Below are positions 14,124-14,134 of a DNA stretch of 14,134 nucleotides, piece after piece; the stretch's first letter is position 1, and every line of letters starts with the position of its first letter. Under the pieces are notes generated by a model. That model saw nothing but the letters and a program-made list of their open reading frames with translations. It had not been told where the DNA came from and did not search any database. The position numbers and the translations under genes were made by a program. The stretch is taken from NCBI GenBank assembly GCA_043818095.1, contig JBDRGD010000019.1:1-14134 (forward strand), written 5' to 3'. The DNA is from JBDRGD01 sp043818095 (GTDB lineage Bacteria > Chloroflexota > Dehalococcoidia > Dehalococcoidales > RBG-16-60-22).

Positions 14124-14134
14124 GCTGTTAATGC

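Overview
The window is a GC-rich, gene-dense bacterial chromosome segment made only of conserved core and housekeeping-type genes. Twelve complete genes, one gene cut by the left edge (leuS) and one small zinc-ribbon ORF are supported. The division cluster is reduced to mraZ-rsmH-ftsA-ftsZ, with no ftsL, ftsI, mur, ftsW or ftsQ gene. That fits a bacterium without a conventional peptidoglycan wall. Together with the neighbourhood (leuS-proC-yggT, rsmD-coaD-ferredoxin) I infer a Chloroflexota member, probably Dehalococcoidia. This is recall-based inference, not a database result.

Left half, + strand. leuS (5' end missing), proC and yggT are tightly packed and look like one operon. A short AT-rich gap holds a 34-bp imperfect palindrome directly abutting a perfect-consensus promoter (TTGACA-N17-TATAAT). 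This drives a second operon: a GbsR/MarR-type regulator, a lipoprotein membrane-fusion protein, an ABC ATPase, a MacB/FtsX-type permease and a CvpA-family membrane protein. A good intrinsic terminator follows. The layout suggests a self-regulated MacAB/YknXYZ-like export system.

Right half, - strand, read from right to left. A terminator near the right edge ends an unseen upstream gene. Then comes a roughly 270-bp non-coding stretch leading to the mraZ promoter, where three 10-bp direct repeats (plus a fourth, weaker one) overlap the -10 and the transcribed leader. These look like a MraZ autorepression box. mraZ, rsmH, ftsA, ftsZ and a small zinc-ribbon ORF follow, ending at a strong intrinsic terminator. 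A separate promoter (TTGACA-N17-TATGCT) then drives rsmD-coaD-ferredoxin, which converges on cvpA.

No mobile elements, CRISPR arrays, tRNA or rRNA genes are visible. The most interesting material is regulatory (the MraZ box and the palindrome-promoter module) and the reduced division cluster, rather than a wholly new system.
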